Of a stretch of DNA of 64,000 nucleotides, positions 63,556 to 64,000 are shown piece by piece. The translations under genes were made by a program, and so were the position numbers. The stretch spans positions 824,736 to 888,735 of the forward strand of contig CAUJNA010000580.1 in NCBI GenBank assembly GCA_963377175.1, read 5' to 3'. Position 1 is the stretch's first letter, and each line of letters opens with the position of its first letter. The stretch comes from Effrenium voratum. Its lineage: Eukaryota; Sar; Dinophyceae; Suessiales; Symbiodiniaceae. Below the pieces are notes generated by a model. It was given only the letters and a program-made list of their open reading frames with translations. It was not told the origin of the DNA and made no database searches.

Positions 63556-64000
63556 AAAACACTAATATGTTCAAACTGGCCTGAAAAGGTCACATATGTA
63601 CACAAGAAGGCAGGAAAAACAGCAACTGTCCAGGAGTTGTCCCGCCGTGACAGAAAATAGTCACTGTAAAAATCCGCAAATTCGTATTGCGAGTTCATGC
63701 CTTGTATCTGGTTATTAAGATTTACTATGAGTACTTGTAGTTGATTCTGTTTACATGTTGATATCCAACTATCTAGGCAATTGAATTGTACGGGTTCATC
63801 GGAATTATGTATTACTAGGTGATTGTGTCACAGATTCGTTCTCAGCATGTCATCTCTCGCTTGTTATCTTTATGAATTATCCTAGCATTATGGTTGTTAT
63901 TCAATGTTTGTCATTAAGTATCGTTGCCATCTCTTCCTCAAGTCGCTTTCTAGATCTGTTCCAGCTTATATGCTTTACTTGTATCTATGTATGTTCTTAT
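63556..64000. other. AT-rich end of window, no gene
   Basis: AT-richer than the rest and without open frames or recognisable repeats. Confidence 0.5.

Overview
The window looks like nuclear DNA of a dinoflagellate, most likely Symbiodiniaceae-like (inference, fairly sure). The signs are large stretches without a clean gene, arrays of TTTAGGG-type (dinoflagellate/plant-type) telomere-like sequence, very long microsatellites, crowded small inverted-repeat transposons, a GKGKGK-bearing retrotransposon ORF, and a decayed retrotransposon joining reverse transcriptase, a zinc finger and a cytosine-methyltransferase-like domain, a combination I recall from Symbiodinium. I found no tRNA, rRNA, spliced-leader gene, CRISPR array or bacterial operon.

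The only long intact genes are the two ORFs of one non-LTR retrotransposon (LINE) on the minus strand, about 36.8-42.0 kb. ORF1 (383 residues from its first ATG) is followed by ORF2 (1294 residues, AP-endonuclease plus reverse transcriptase). Both are in the same frame, separated by one UGA stop followed by CUA and then 26 sense codons to the ORF2 ATG. UGA-CUA is a known leaky-stop context, so a read-through fusion is possible. A second, decayed retrotransposon lies at 26.35-28.6 kb on the plus strand.

Most other recognisable structure is small non-autonomous DNA transposons. Family C/B/D has ends close to GGCYRTGGGTCAAAA and 4-bp target duplications (19 copies). Family A has ends CATAGGTGTCC and 8-bp duplications in two copies (7 copies). 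Family E has ends CTGTGGAYGG and TA flanks. Family G has ends CTAGGTCCYCCAG. Family H has ends CCCTCCCACTAAC and TA flanks. There is also a 114-bp foldback element at 32.4 kb with a perfect 8-bp duplication. Two nested insertions show family A is older than the E and B copies that interrupt it.

Tandem arrays: a 207-bp satellite (13.9-15.4 kb), TG/TGTGTTG (13.0-13.6 kb), a TTTAGGATGG/TTTAGGGG array (50.2-51.7 kb), a degenerate TTTAGGG-like array (54.9-55.3 kb), CTA arrays (54.7 and 55.5 kb), a CAA/CCAA/CGA/GCAA composite (56.1-57.1 kb), and G-run/C-run units (60.6-61.2 kb).

Scattered among these are short open stretches with protein-like composition. They may be exons or relics of host genes. 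I recognise none of them, and they carry low confidence.
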